Of a DNA stretch of 64,000 bases, positions 47,831 to 58,028 are shown piece after piece. The DNA lies in the NCBI GenBank assembly GCA_032433595.1, contig JASWJB010000182.1, forward strand, positions 24,407 through 88,406, in the 5' to 3' direction. Under the pieces are notes generated by a model. It saw only the letters and a program-made list of their open reading frames with translations. It ran no database searches and had not been told where the DNA came from. The position numbers were made by a program, and so were the translations under genes. Source of the DNA: Conoideocrella luteorostrata (taxonomy: Eukaryota; Ascomycota; Sordariomycetes; Hypocreales; Clavicipitaceae). Each line of letters starts with the position of its first letter. Position 1 is the stretch's first letter.

Positions 47831-49345
47831 GCACAAGCTTGCAATAGTCTTGTTGGTAAAAGAAAACTAGAAACAGAGACGAGAAAAGCTCTGCCTTTTT
47901 ATACTTTTATGGCTGAGGATGCAGTGAATCACGAATTGCTCAGTAGGCGATATCACATGCCTGGCTTGCTGACTTGAATGTGAATTATAAGTGAAAATAA
48001 AGCTATGATCATACGATAGAACCTTTATGGCCAAGATATATTTGTTGGAACCCTTCCTTCAAGCAAGCACAATAGTAAACATGCACAATAGGGAGCAAGC
48101 ACAATAGACTGCGCCCGCCTGCTTGTGAACAGGTGGTTGGGGAGAGTGATTATGCGCCCACTTGATTGTGAACAGGTGGCGAGGGAGAGTGACTATGCGC
48201 CCACTTGATTGTGAACAGGCGGTGAGGGAGACTGATTATGCATCCACTTGATTGTGAACAGGTGGCAAGGGAGAGTGATTATGCGCCCGCTTGATTGTGA
48301 ACAGGTGGCGAGGGAGTGTGATTTTGAAACGCCCCAGAACAACCATGTCGCTGTCAGCGGGGTTGTTCCAGCTCGGAGATGGGATGACTCCAGGATGACA
48401 TTCCTGAATGCAAAATAACTGACACAGAGCTCATGAACTAGTGTTATTGAAAGATTTGAACTGAAAAGCGTTTATGGGGGTTATTTAAGAGGGATATCTG
48501 AGAAGGATACTTATGAAGGAGAAAACGTTTCACCGGTGCTCATAATGCCATTGGAATTCTAAGAGTAGCTTGAGTCGCGTAGCAGCTCGTTTACGTACTG
48601 TAAGGGATTAAGAGAGCCAATACTAAATGGGAGTTTTCCGGAAAGTCCAGCGCCAACGTCATACGACATAAACGAGCACAAGTCACAATCACCGGATCAT
48701 AGCCCAAAACCGCGTCGTTGAGAGCAAAAATAGCCCTTGTTGGGAAGGAAGGTGTAGCCCCAGAGGACTCCAAGAGGACCCCGAAGGCAATCGAACCTCA
48801 GTGGGCTCTGTGATTCGGCTATCAAACGAGCCATGGCTAGGTATGAGGCGGAACGGCTGTGACGAGTGCACATGATACTGTACTTCACCCTTACTGAGTC
48901 ATCCAAATTTCTTGCGTCTCATTTTCTCTCCTCGCGAAGAATAGTCCGAGAGCAGACGAGAAAAGGGATATCTTGACCGCTCCACCGTTCAAGACGAGGA
49001 TGGAAGTCAGACCGCTCGCCTGAGTACTTCACGCGACCGACAGCATTCATAGCACCATCATCATGGGACTTCATCCATAATCAGATTTCATTCAGCTCAT
49101 TTAATTGCATAGTGTACAGGATGTTACATATCTCAGCCATCGTTCACAAGTAATTCCAGTCTATCCAACGATTTCTTGCTAGCATAATCACAACATGAAA
49201 AGAGATATACCGGATCGTGAATGCGAAACATTCTCTTTTTTCACAGCTTTTCATTCACACTTGAGTCTATACGCGAGCTAGATACGTACATAACTTAAGT
49301 TTATAATACCATCTCTAATGTTTCCTCTTCGATGTCGAAGCTATC
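47831..49345. other. Non-coding interval with a 43-bp minisatellite
   Basis: Apart from the minisatellite (next entry) there are shorter echoes of AGCAAGCACAATAG at about 48061-48110. Small minus-strand ORFs between 48591 and 48906 show no family features. Confidence 0.45.
48124..48338. repeat. 43-bp minisatellite, five copies
   Basis: The phrase TGTGAACAGG recurs at 48124, 48167, 48210, 48253 and 48296, exactly 43 bp apart. The unit continues with TGG(C/T)GAGGGAGAGTGATTA and TGCGCCCACTTGAT. Copies differ at one to five sites. 43 is not a multiple of three, so a conserved coding repeat is unlikely. Confidence 0.95.
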
Positions 49346-49945
49346 TCACATGACGACCACTGCGTCATCGCCTGATTGATCCCTAGCAAATGTAGCCCCT
49401 TTCACGTAGTTCTCCTCCACGAACACTTTGCCGCGGTTCTTTGGCATTGTCCTTACAAGACTGTAGGCAAAAAACGTAGTCCGTTGACTAGTCGAACGTG
49501 CCGTGCCTGTGGGTGACCGCCTGCCAGTGTTCTCCTCGGGAGAGACATTAGCATCCTTCACGGTCTCGATCCAGGTGACCCATTCAAATACTTCTTCACG
49601 TAATCTTTGCGAAGAGGGTTCGCGGGCTCGAAGAATGGATGGGCCAACATCGCCTTCATTCGTAATCTCAAAGAATTTGTCAAAGAATTTCTCAACATGT
49701 AGCATCACAGACCACATGGATTTCATCAAAAATTCCATTGCGTTGAATGTCATAGGATTGAGAACGGATTGCCAGCTAGGTATTTCATGCTTGCGACTCT
49801 CGGTTGGCGGGATAGGATCGACAGTGAGGCCGGAAATCCCGCTCTCGGGGTTTGCTGGATTCTCGATGATATGTCCGAGTTCCGAATTATCAGGATGGAT
49901 GGTCCCGCTTGGCGGTATGGAATCGGATGGTGCGATCGAAGGCAT
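49346..49945 (-). CDS. Orphan ORF, 199 aa, function unknown
   Basis: A single-exon frame from ATG 49945 to a stop at 49346. The N-terminal 65 residues are Pro/Ser/Ile-rich (SIAPSDSIPPSGTIHPD). The middle has a helical, aromatic-rich block (about 68-95, FNAMEFLMKSMWSVMLHVEK and FFDKFFEI). The C-terminal third is basic and Ser/Thr-rich. There is no signal peptide or membrane helix, and no family is recognised. A TATA-like sequence and a 29-bp tandem repeat lie upstream in a plausible promoter/leader position, which slightly favours a real gene. It sits in a repeat-rich accessory zone, so it may be lineage-specific or a chance ORF. Confidence 0.45.
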   Translation of the reverse strand: MPSIAPSDSIPPSGTIHPDNSELGHIIENPANPESGISGLTVDPIPPTESRKHEIPSWQSVLNPMTFNAMEFLMKSMWSVMLHVEKFFDKFFEITNEGDVGPSILRAREPSSQRLREEVFEWVTWIETVKDANVSPEENTGRRSPTGTARSTSQRTTFFAYSLVRTMPKNRGKVFVEENYVKGATFARDQSGDDAVVVM

Positions 49946-50010
49946 GATGACACACCCGGTTTCAAAATGATGAACGTCGTATTATGGAGAGGTCTTGTCT
50001 GGGAGATGTT

Positions 50011-50114
50011 TGGGAGTAGAGTCCAGGACAGAGAATGCTTGGGAGTAGAGTCCAGGACAGAGAATGCTTAGGAGTAGAGTCCAGGACAGAGAATGTTTGG
50101 GGGTCGAGTCCGGG
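50011..50114. repeat. 29-bp tandem repeat, three full copies plus a diverged fourth
   Basis: Units start at 50011, 50040, 50069 and 50098, exactly 29 bp apart; the core is GAGTAGAGTCCAGGACAGAG. The fourth copy is partial (GGTCGAGTCCGGGA). It lies 65-170 bp upstream of the orphan ORF start on the minus strand. Confidence 0.95.
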
Positions 50115-50123
50115 ATATATATA
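50115..50123 (-). promoter_or_regulatory. TATA-like element upstream of the orphan ORF
   Basis: The minus strand reads CTATATATATCCC here, about 170 bp before the ATG at 49945 and just upstream of the 29-bp repeats. If used, the repeats would fall in the 5' leader. The assignment rests on sequence only. Confidence 0.3.
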
Positions 50124-50932
50124 GGGGGGGGAAAGGCCCATTTGAATCAATGTTCGGAACAAGGTCAGAGCAGCCCGAGCGTCACAGCGACCTCATTACG
50201 GGCCTACGCAGTCATGAATGGCATGGTTGAACAGGAATCACCTTAAGGCGGTAGTTCACCGGACGCCTAGTGTTGTTCCACTCTACCCATAAGATATTTC
50301 CGTAGAAAATACGCTCATGGTGGCAAATTTTTACCCCCAGTTGCCTCATCGCTGTTCACTGCAACCCCTTCAGCCTTCCAGCAACTGCTTTGTCGTACAT
50401 TGTCGAGCAAAAAGTCGGTGTGGAATATTATGACAGCAAAGAAATTTGCACTCAACATCCACGTAATGCCGTGAGTCACCATCCTCAACAGCAGAACATA
50501 AATTTTGCCACTGTACCTGGCGCGTAACAACTGCTCCAGCGCCGCCATAATTATAACCACATATCTGCTACGGATTCGTGTTTGTACAACCTAGATACTA
50601 ACTTATGCGCACTCGTGCTTAATCATGAAGCTATTAATCCCTTTACACAAGCTCTTTAGTAATAAGTCCTTGCTTGCAAGTCCGATGGCGGATACTCTAC
50701 CTGACGATAATGTTATAGTACGTTCACGGCCGTAGCGGGCTCCACCGTAAGGACTCTTCGATTGCAGTCGAACGTTATACACTCAGAGCTGCTGAGGTTT
50801 TGACTGCCACACAACACAAATCCCGCTAGCCCTAGAGTACTATGAATTGGAACTGTTGGTCAATGTTCTCCGGCAGGGTATAGCTGGCATGTAATATGTT
50901 TTTCACTTCTGTGTAGCCCAGCGAAAAGCCCT

Positions 50933-51622
50933 CTACGGAGTGCCCAGCTCTAGTGGCGTTTTCATTATCATATCACACAAGCAGCTGGCCTTGTGTCCCG
51001 GATTACGCTCCCAGTCTGGCCGGAATTGCTGAATCTCCTGTCGACTTTCGCCACAAAAGAGACAGCGTTGAAGAATTGGCTGATCGCGAAACATACCATT
51101 CTCCACAAGGTCGCGACGAATCCATTCGGGGTGGCTTCTTACCACATGATCATCTAACTCCTTCCATGTTGAGAATACGCTGGGCGGGCAGGACCGGGAT
51201 GTCCGACAAAGTATGCAATGCCATCGTGGCAGCGTGTGCTGTGGCATGTGGTATCTCCAGTCTTTATATGAATTCGTGCAGTCGAATGGACAGCTACATG
51301 AGTCCGCCACGCAGAAGAAAAGGCTAGAAGTCATGAGTCTGATGGCCCCTGGTACGATTGATCGACTGAGTTAGCTGCAAAGTAGAGATAAAAGCGACAC
51401 AGTGGCTCAAACTCACCACCTCTAGCACTCCGCAGCAGCTTCCTCTGCTGGGCAAACCAGGAAACAATATGGACAGATAAAAACCTTGTCATTATGGTCC
51501 AGCTCAGGCATCCCGGGATATTCGCTCGCTAAAGCGTTCCCAAATAGGACAGATCCCGCCGATCTCTTCGTTGTTACTGGATGCTTCGCTGACGATGCTG
51601 CTTGGTTAATTTCTTTGTCCAT
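50933..51622 (-). pseudogene. C2H2/Cys-rich zinc-finger fragment of a fungal NACHT/ankyrin-associated type
   Basis: The upstream frame (51622-51422) ends with DKVFICPYCFLVCPAEEAAA, then EC and stop. The downstream frame (51334-50933) has CSCPFDCTNSYKDWRYHMPQ, WHCILC and a HVVRSHP-type His pair. Together they resemble the Cys-rich zinc-finger block (ICPYC...W..H...CxxxxC...W..HE..H...W.CxxC) found in many fungal proteins with NACHT or ankyrin domains. A donor/acceptor pair (GTGAGT...TTTGCAG) exists between the two, but stops lie on both sides of it, so the parts do not join in frame. A relic is most likely; the downstream ORF alone (133 aa) could still be expressed. Confidence 0.5.
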
Positions 51623-53002
51623 AGACTTCTTCTTTAAGAATTCCGTTACCGGTTACAACGATTTGATTTCCGATATCGTTTCATCCGAAACCAGGGTAAG
51701 AGGCGGCTTCTTGTCCTCAGCGTCGGCCATTTTGTAAAACTTGACTTAGACCTACGTATCAGGTGAAGAACGGCTTCAAAAAAGGCTTGGTTGGAGAGCA
51801 GACGGGGTGGAGCACAGAGCCATGCGAGCTTGATACGAAGTAATATCCTCCAGGAATAGTGCATGCTTGCTGCAGGATGACATGTAATGACTGATTCACC
51901 ATGGCACCGTGATCCAGGCGTTGCCGGACTTCATTATGAGGATAAATGGAAACGATTACAATGGGCTACAAAAGTTCTCACTACGATCCGTGATGGTAGT
52001 AACAAAGCCTCGTGCTGAGCACATAGAGCACAACACTTAGGTCAAAGCTTCATTGTTCGACTATAACAAATGCATAAAAACCCATTATATACGGGAGAGA
52101 GACCGAGATATGACGAAATCAGAGACTGTCCAAGGCTACAGTGTGCGGGGATTGTCGCGCAATTAGCTTGAGCATGTTCTTTCTGTGTTAACAAAGATGA
52201 TCCAGATGTAAACAAGCATACAGATGTGACGAAGTATCTGCGACACTCTCCGTCAAGTTAAAGGAACATTTGGGACAATTTTCTCCAGCAATAATAGAGT
52301 ATCTGTGGCTACTACTAGTGACTAGTGGGGTGATTAGTACCCAAATAGCAATTGTAGTCGGGCAATTGAGGGTCACAGATTCTCCAATAGACATGTACAA
52401 CATGACAACTTCTGGTTATCTTAAATCTGTCATGTTTCGGCATTCACCACAATTTCCCTATCAAGCTTCTTAAGAACGTCACCTTTCGACGCGAAACCGG
52501 ACATCGACTTGACTTACACAGAGAAACGACCAATTTGAACCATTTAAATGCATCATTCACACAATTAGTGTGAAGTTTCGCCTTTTGCTGAGTTTTATGA
52601 CAACCCGTGTAAAGGTTTTTGCGCAGTGACTGATTGACAGCACACCCATACCATGTCTTATTCATTCTTACATGTAGCCCTCCGAGATATCATCGCGGTT
52701 GAGAGACAACGGTATTCGCTAGCAATAGGCAATCTTGTACGACGAGCAGCCTCGTTGTCTACGTGACATATTTTTGCAGTATGCTTCGTTAATCCTAGCG
52801 AAACCGCCAAAGACAGCCTGTCACATTCCTCACTTGGAGCAGGTAGACCATGACGTCATGGCGATGGGCCTTACGACATTAATGTAGCGCCATTTCTCCC
52901 CAACTGACCCCGTTTGAACTTCTCCCTCCTCCTATCACGCGCTGGCTGGATCATAGATGAATTGCGTTTCGGTTTTGCCATTGTTCGGTTTTGTTAAGTC
53001 GC
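51623..53002. other. Non-coding interval upstream of the cystatin gene
   Basis: Two minus-strand ORFs (52665-52444 and 52403-52188) contain Cys pairs (ENCPKCSFNL) but no recognised family and no clear splice join. A short hydrophobic leader frame starts at 52957 and is discussed with the cystatin gene. Confidence 0.4.
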
Positions 53003-53432
53003 ATGGATCCATCCATTGTTCCAGGGGGCTGGTCGGATGCCAATGCCACAGACAAATTTGTTCAAGAAGCGGCAGAATTCGCTGTCACAGAGTTGAACAA
53101 ACTATCAGACTTCAAGGTTGCATACCATTTAGTTAAGGTTGTCGATGTTCAGACCCAGGTTGTGGCCGGGTCCAATTACAAGATGAACATTGTGAGTTGT
53201 GTTCCGACAGCAGCTACATCAGAGTTGTTTTATTTCAGAAACCAACACAGTCCTCCTGACACATAACAAACAGATCATATCAGACGCGGCATGCAAGAAC
53301 ACGGTAGCTACAAAGAACAGTAATTTGAAAAGAGAGGGCCTTAGGAAAGAGTATGCTGTAACTGTTTATAGTAGGCCTTGGGAGAATTATAAGGAACTGA
53401 CCAGTTATAAATGTACAAGGGAGCACGCATAG
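53003..53432 (+). CDS. Type-2 cystatin-like cysteine-protease inhibitor
   Basis: Two exons: 53003-53191 and 53274-53432, with an 82-nt intron (GTGAGT...AAACAG), phase 0; 115 aa, the length of a mature cystatin. All three inhibitory elements are present in order. The N-terminal Gly pair is in VPGGWSDA (8-9), the first hairpin QVVAGSNYK is at 52-60, and the second hairpin Pro-Trp is at 98-99 (VTVYSRPWENYKELTSYKC). The block QEAAEFAVTELNKLSD forms the expected central helix. Cystatins wedge these three parts into papain-like proteases (cathepsin L/B). Only two Cys (70, 110) remain of the four usual in type-2 cystatins. As drawn there is no signal peptide; a hydrophobic leader starts at 52957 but one base out of frame. 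Cystatins are rare in ascomycetes and this one looks most like animal, especially insect, secreted cystatins (recall-based). An alternative first donor exists but gives a poorer join. Confidence 0.85.
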
Positions 53433-54184
53433 ATGAAGAGCCTAGGTAACGACAATTTAGCTTAGTCGCTTTATTGAGTTCATAAGTTTTCTTCGTTACT
53501 CGTGGACTAGTCCGAATTTCTAATATTACAGTATTTGATTCCAACTATACCCTGCTGGAGAAGATTAGCTAACAGCTCGATATTTAGGTTATAGTTCTAT
53601 ATTATACATCGAGGTGTAAACATAGTTTGGTGTAAAGCTGCAGTTCGCCCATTTGTTCCGTGTTGCGGGTCAGGAATGTCCCTGAGCTACCACGACCGAA
53701 AGTGCCGTAAGTGTGAAACTATTCCATTTTCCTCTTCAGAACAGTACCAGCACAGCCTATCGCAAGAAATAGAATCCTTAATAATCCTTGCCCTGCCTCC
53801 CTAAACTCCCTTTCACTAGTTGCAATACCGTGCACGTCGAAGCAGTGTCGTATTCTCAACGTGCTAGTTCACTGGGCATCAGTCATGGCACTACAGCCAA
53901 TCTAATCTGGTCAGACTTGACTATCGCGAGGGAATGTCATCAGACGCTTAAGTACGTAACATAGATTACAATCAAGAGCTCTGATTGATCTAAGGTTCTT
54001 CATTCCCCTGGCTATGTTACTTTCCCCTAGGGCTGGTGTCCCAATTTCACGCCAAAAACATATAAGCCGCCCGCTCGCTAATATAGAACAAAACAACTAG
54101 CACCCTCCACATCTCTATAAATCCAACCTGTACCATGGATGCACCATTAATGGCGCAAGTCCTTGACTCAAATGCCTATAGAAT
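53433..54184. other. AT-rich non-coding interval
   Basis: Lies between the cystatin gene and the 3' end of the Zn2Cys6 regulator gene. No supported ORF, repeat or RNA gene. Confidence 0.5.
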
Positions 54185-56094
54185 TCATGCCAATACAGGA
54201 CACGGCTCATCAAAGCAATCCTCCCAGCCTGTCTTGCCCGATGCCCAAAACGCCTTTAACTTATTCAGAGTTATCGTCGGGCCACAATAAGATTGAGGTG
54301 CAACACTTATTTTCCTCAGGTAATCCTCAATGGTCGCCTGGTCGGAGGGTTTCCCATCAACGAGAGCCACTCCAAGGACTGCCAGCGGCCAAGACAAGTA
54401 TATTTTGGTGGGTCGAATATCCATTGCTTGACAGGCCTGCCGCATAAGCTTATCTCGAATCGCCACTTTCGTTTTTTGGTACGACGCTGCAGTGGGTGTC
54501 TCATGTGTCTGTGGGGAGTCGCCTTCAGCCGGAGGAGGGCTTGACATCGGCGGCGGCGGCAACGATAATACACCATACAAGGTCACGGCGGTCTTGAAGA
54601 TTTTACCAACAAGAACCATTTCCGGCTTTTGGGGCACAGGGTACGGTTCAATCCAGTTTTCAGGGGAGAAGCGTTCGATGTCGACGAAGATGTCACGGGC
54701 AAGCGGCCAGATAACGTCCTTGTATGAAACAGTTGCGGCTAATTGGGTTCGTAACCGATTGATTTGTATGATATTCAGGAACAGGTGAGTAGGACATGGC
54801 ATCTCGGAGTACATGGTCTTGGAATAAACGGCGCACAATTCGGGTGTTGTCCAACTAGCGAATCCTTGTATCTGATCTGTGGCAGGGCTGGTTGTGTTGG
54901 CCATGGTGGCAATACTAAGCTCAGAAACAGTCGTCAGTTTCTTTGTGACTCGGGCGAAAGCAATCAATAACGTTGCTTACATCAAGATGAGTTGTATAGC
55001 CAGTATTGGCGATGGTCCGCCTTCGCTCAAATCCAACACTCTCAGCACACCGCCATAGAGACGTATAAGAGTTGCGCAGCCTTCTATGTGGGGTCTCCAG
55101 GTCGGACTAAGTAGCGTAAGCTGTGCAAGTTAGTCGAGCTGACGGCCAATGAAACCAGAGTAGACAGGGCATTCCGATTTATCCATACCTCGACATGCAG
55201 AATATCCATAATTCTGTAAAATACGCCAATGGCTGGCTCTGGGCTGTTAATGAGACGGTTGACTCTATCAAGAGAATGTGTCATGTGAAAGTAGAACCTG
55301 GCCCATATATGAGCGAGCGAGACCAGTTGGTCAGGAGCTGGTAAAACACCACGTTTTCTGCATGCAGTCTTGATTCGATGAGCAGTTACAACCATGAGGA
55401 AGCTGTGTTCAATGATGATTGTAGGTGGTCCGACGAATTGGTTATCAAAATCGCTGCTTCCGAGCGAATTTGAAAGGTGCTCTGGAGCCATTACCTCGAA
55501 TACTAAATCAGATGGCCGCATTAGCCCTCCCATATCCAGAAGCCGCATTTGCTACCATCAGATGAGGGATGTGCTTTAACCAACAGTATCTGACGCCTTC
55601 AACAATGTCCCAACCCGGCGGTTTCAGTTCAGGAGACTTCGAAGAGCCAGGGCTTTGAGATTGTGACTGAAGCCGCCATTTTTCTACAATTTGCTGCGGG
55701 GATATTGGAGGGGTAGGCTTTTTGTCTTCGCTGTGCTGTCCCTTATTCTGCGAGTCTGTTACTGCTGGTGGTGAAGGGGTCGCATACTCGCACCATCGTC
55801 CACGGGAGATGCACTGTTTGCAGTGCGGCTTTGCCTCGTCGCACTTGATTCGGCGAGCTCTGATCTTGGAGTAAGCGGGGGTACATACATGCGCACGCGC
55901 ATAGGAAATGGCTGTTGGCTTCAAACGAACCGACAAGTCTTGCACCCTGTTGTTACCTTGGGCGCCCAACGCTTCTGACGCGGCCCTGTGCGCTTGATCT
56001 CTGCCGTAGACTGGGATCTTGCGTCAGGAACATGCACCGGGATAGGGTTCCCTTGGCCGTCTTGCAGATGACCTGTGGATTCTTCAATCTTCAT
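54185..56094 (-). CDS. Zn(II)2Cys6 transcription factor, with one frame problem
   Basis: Exons: 56094-55931, 55859-55189, 55120-54981, 54914-54185. Splicing exon 1 to 2 restores the binuclear zinc cluster TTGCKTCRARRIKCDEAKPH followed by CKQC, which contacts CGG-type DNA half-sites; the intron lies inside the cluster, as is common. The rest is a fungal TF middle region (LLSPTWRPHIEGCATLIRLY; DIFVDIERFSPENWIEPYPV) ending at PCPVLA. Introns at 55188-55121 (with GACTAAC branch) and 54980-54915 are well formed. Near 55555-55570 the frame of PHLMVA must shift by one base to reach LLDMGGLMRPSDLVFEVMA. Either a base was gained in GCAAATG, or a very short 43-nt intron (GTCAGA...GGTAG) is removed. With either repair the protein would be about 550-567 aa. 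It may regulate nearby accessory genes (inference). Confidence 0.8.
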
Positions 56095-56743
56095 CTTTAA
56101 TTTGCTCAGCGCCTAGGCGATCTGCACACCGGGTTGGTAGGCCGTGTGGCTTGTGAGCTTATTCACATTGGACTCAAAAGCCATTCACCGTTTGCCATGC
56201 TTCGGCCGCACAAGGTGATATTCCACACTAGCGGGAGGAAGTACCGAGCGGGGTCATTCAATCAAAGTGGCCTCACAACGGGGTTCATGCCCCACCACTG
56301 ACGCACTTCTCGTTTATCGGTTGAGTGCTGGACGGAGGCTGCACATGGGTTGGCTGAGAATATGATGAGGGTTGGTATAATCATAACGAACGGAGAGGGG
56401 CTGCAGAAGCGGTCAGCCATGAACTCGGAAGTACGTGGGCTTCCTGTCACATTCCATCGCAACGCCAGCCAAATCGCAATCGGTCATCGCGGTTGTCATC
56501 ATTTATGCCTCAACCTTCGTGCTAGTTTCCGCTCAGTGCGATTAGTCAGCAACTCAATAAACATATGCCTGCAACCAGTTGTTACAGCATCGACAGGGAA
56601 AAAAAGAAATGCATCTTATTAATAAAAGCAACCGTTGACCACAGTGTACAGGTTTCATGCTCTCTCTGTCTACAAGGACGGGCTACTGTACAAGGACCAT
56701 TCTGCATCTTGTCGCTCCAAATATGAACTACCGCATTTCTCCG
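56095..56743. other. Promoter of the Zn2Cys6 gene and 3' flank of the next gene
   Basis: Both neighbours lie on the minus strand, so this stretch should contain the regulator's promoter. No further feature was recognised. Confidence 0.5.
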
Positions 56744-58028
56744 CTACACAGCCCAATACACGTCAATCTTTACATAGTCCACAGAGTTTACCCACGACGG
56801 GAATCTTGCCTTTCCCCAAACAGTAACAACATCGCCCATGCGTAGATTTCGCACGAATGACCCATCGCCAGTCGCTCGTCCCCGTCCTTCGTCATCAAGA
56901 GCCTTCCCAGCATCCGAATTCGCCTTGACATCATCTAGATATGACCAGGTGACTGCCTTTTCTTGCCATTCCCTCGTCGCAGTCCTGTTCCGCTGGATTT
57001 CCCATTCCGGCTGTCCCTCCAGCGGATGGATATATTCGTATTCATCCTCGTCATATGCATTATTAGCATTGCCATGCATATGAGTCTCATCGTCACCCGC
57101 ATAAGCAGTATTATCCAAGTTCTGAGCATTCTCACTACTTCGTTTGCTTCTGATTTTGGGATGAACGGGTCGAATGCCGCAAACAGGAAGCGCAGGCGGT
57201 TTGGACTCGGCCAACTCTTGCCGCACATCGCGAGTGCATTGTGCATTGCCTATAATTACATGTATTAGACGTGCATATTCTGTCGTGACGATTTAGTAGT
57301 ACTTGCAAGTTTGTTCAGCGTCAAATCGCTCCAGTCCAGCTTCAAACCACGTCGAAGAGGCTTTATAGGTCCCCGCTGAGTCGTCCCGATTCGACCAGCC
57401 TTGGTCATGGCTCTTTATTGTAAAGACGACCTTCCGGACCGGGTTTAACAACCGAGGTGTCGGGTATTTAGCCATCTTCGCAAAGTACGTCGGGTCGCAA
57501 TCGATGTTTCGAGGAAGTGGCTTGGCCTCTCGGGTATCGTAGGCAAGCTCTTTGGCTAAAGAGGTTCCCCCTTCGATGCCTGTCAACCCCACGGGGTAAG
57601 ATCGAAGCTGTCACAACAACAGGTCAGCTCACTTCAAAAACGGCGTGTACAACTATACAATGGCCACAAACCAAGAACTTGTCTTCTTCCGGGGAAGATC
57701 CAACGATTCGCAAACTGTCTTGGTGTTCTGCTTGATAGTCGATCACATTGGTCGAATGAGCCCAATACTCAGCGTAGTCAAACACCGCATCAACTAGGTC
57801 TGCGGGTAATTTGATAGAGCGCATAAGCATAATGCGGGTTACAATAATATCGATAGGAGTCGGGCGGTAGAATCCATCATCAAAACCTGTCTCGTCAGAT
57901 GGTTGACGATCATTTGACTGGGACGTCGCTCCTAGCTGCAACTGCCTGAATCGATGGAGCAGCATGTTAGACGTTATGTGCGCCATGATCAAACTCAGCA
58001 AAATCACAGAGACGGAGTATTGCAGCAT
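56744..58028 (-). CDS. Conserved fungal protein of unknown function with F-box-like segment
   Basis: Three exons: 58028-57672, 57607-57307, 57249-56744; 387 aa. The second intron (57306-57250, 57 nt) is best read as GC-AG: the donor GCAAGT restores the join EQTC-NAQCTRDVRQ, whereas the nearby GT donor loses the frame. Conserved parts: SIKLPADLVDAVFDYAEYW (about 72-89, F-box-like), SYPVGLTGIEGG, a beta-rich centre (RKVVFTIKSHDQGW, STWFEAGLERFD), and a strongly conserved end (RNRTATREWQEKAVTWSYLD; GDGSFVRNLRMGDVVTVWGK; FPSWVNSV.KIDVYWAV). I recognise this only as a widespread ascomycete protein without assigned function. The first 25 residues are hydrophobic, but later in-frame ATGs (codons 15, 22) are alternative starts. 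An acidic, Asn/Tyr-rich insertion lies in the third exon. Confidence 0.82.

Larger units (their letters stand above)
49946..50932. other. Upstream region of the orphan ORF, otherwise non-coding
   Basis: Contains the 29-bp repeat and TATA-like site described separately. A minus-strand frame 50560-50315 (81 codons) is hydrophobic in its centre but has no recognised family. Confidence 0.45.

Noticed and set aside
48780..48850. Possible tRNA because of a GGTTCGATT-like minus-strand sequence
   Set aside because: The five-base T-arm stem does not pair and no acceptor or anticodon arm can be drawn.
52188..52665. Two Cys-containing minus-strand ORFs near the cystatin, considered as one spliced zinc-finger gene
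   Set aside because: No in-frame GT-AG join and no recognised family; too weak to list as a gene.
53191..53240. Alternative cystatin splice with a GTTGTG donor and TTTCAG acceptor
   Set aside because: It keeps frame but uses a weak donor and inserts residues that break the expected strand; the GTGAGT...AAACAG intron gives a cleaner cystatin.
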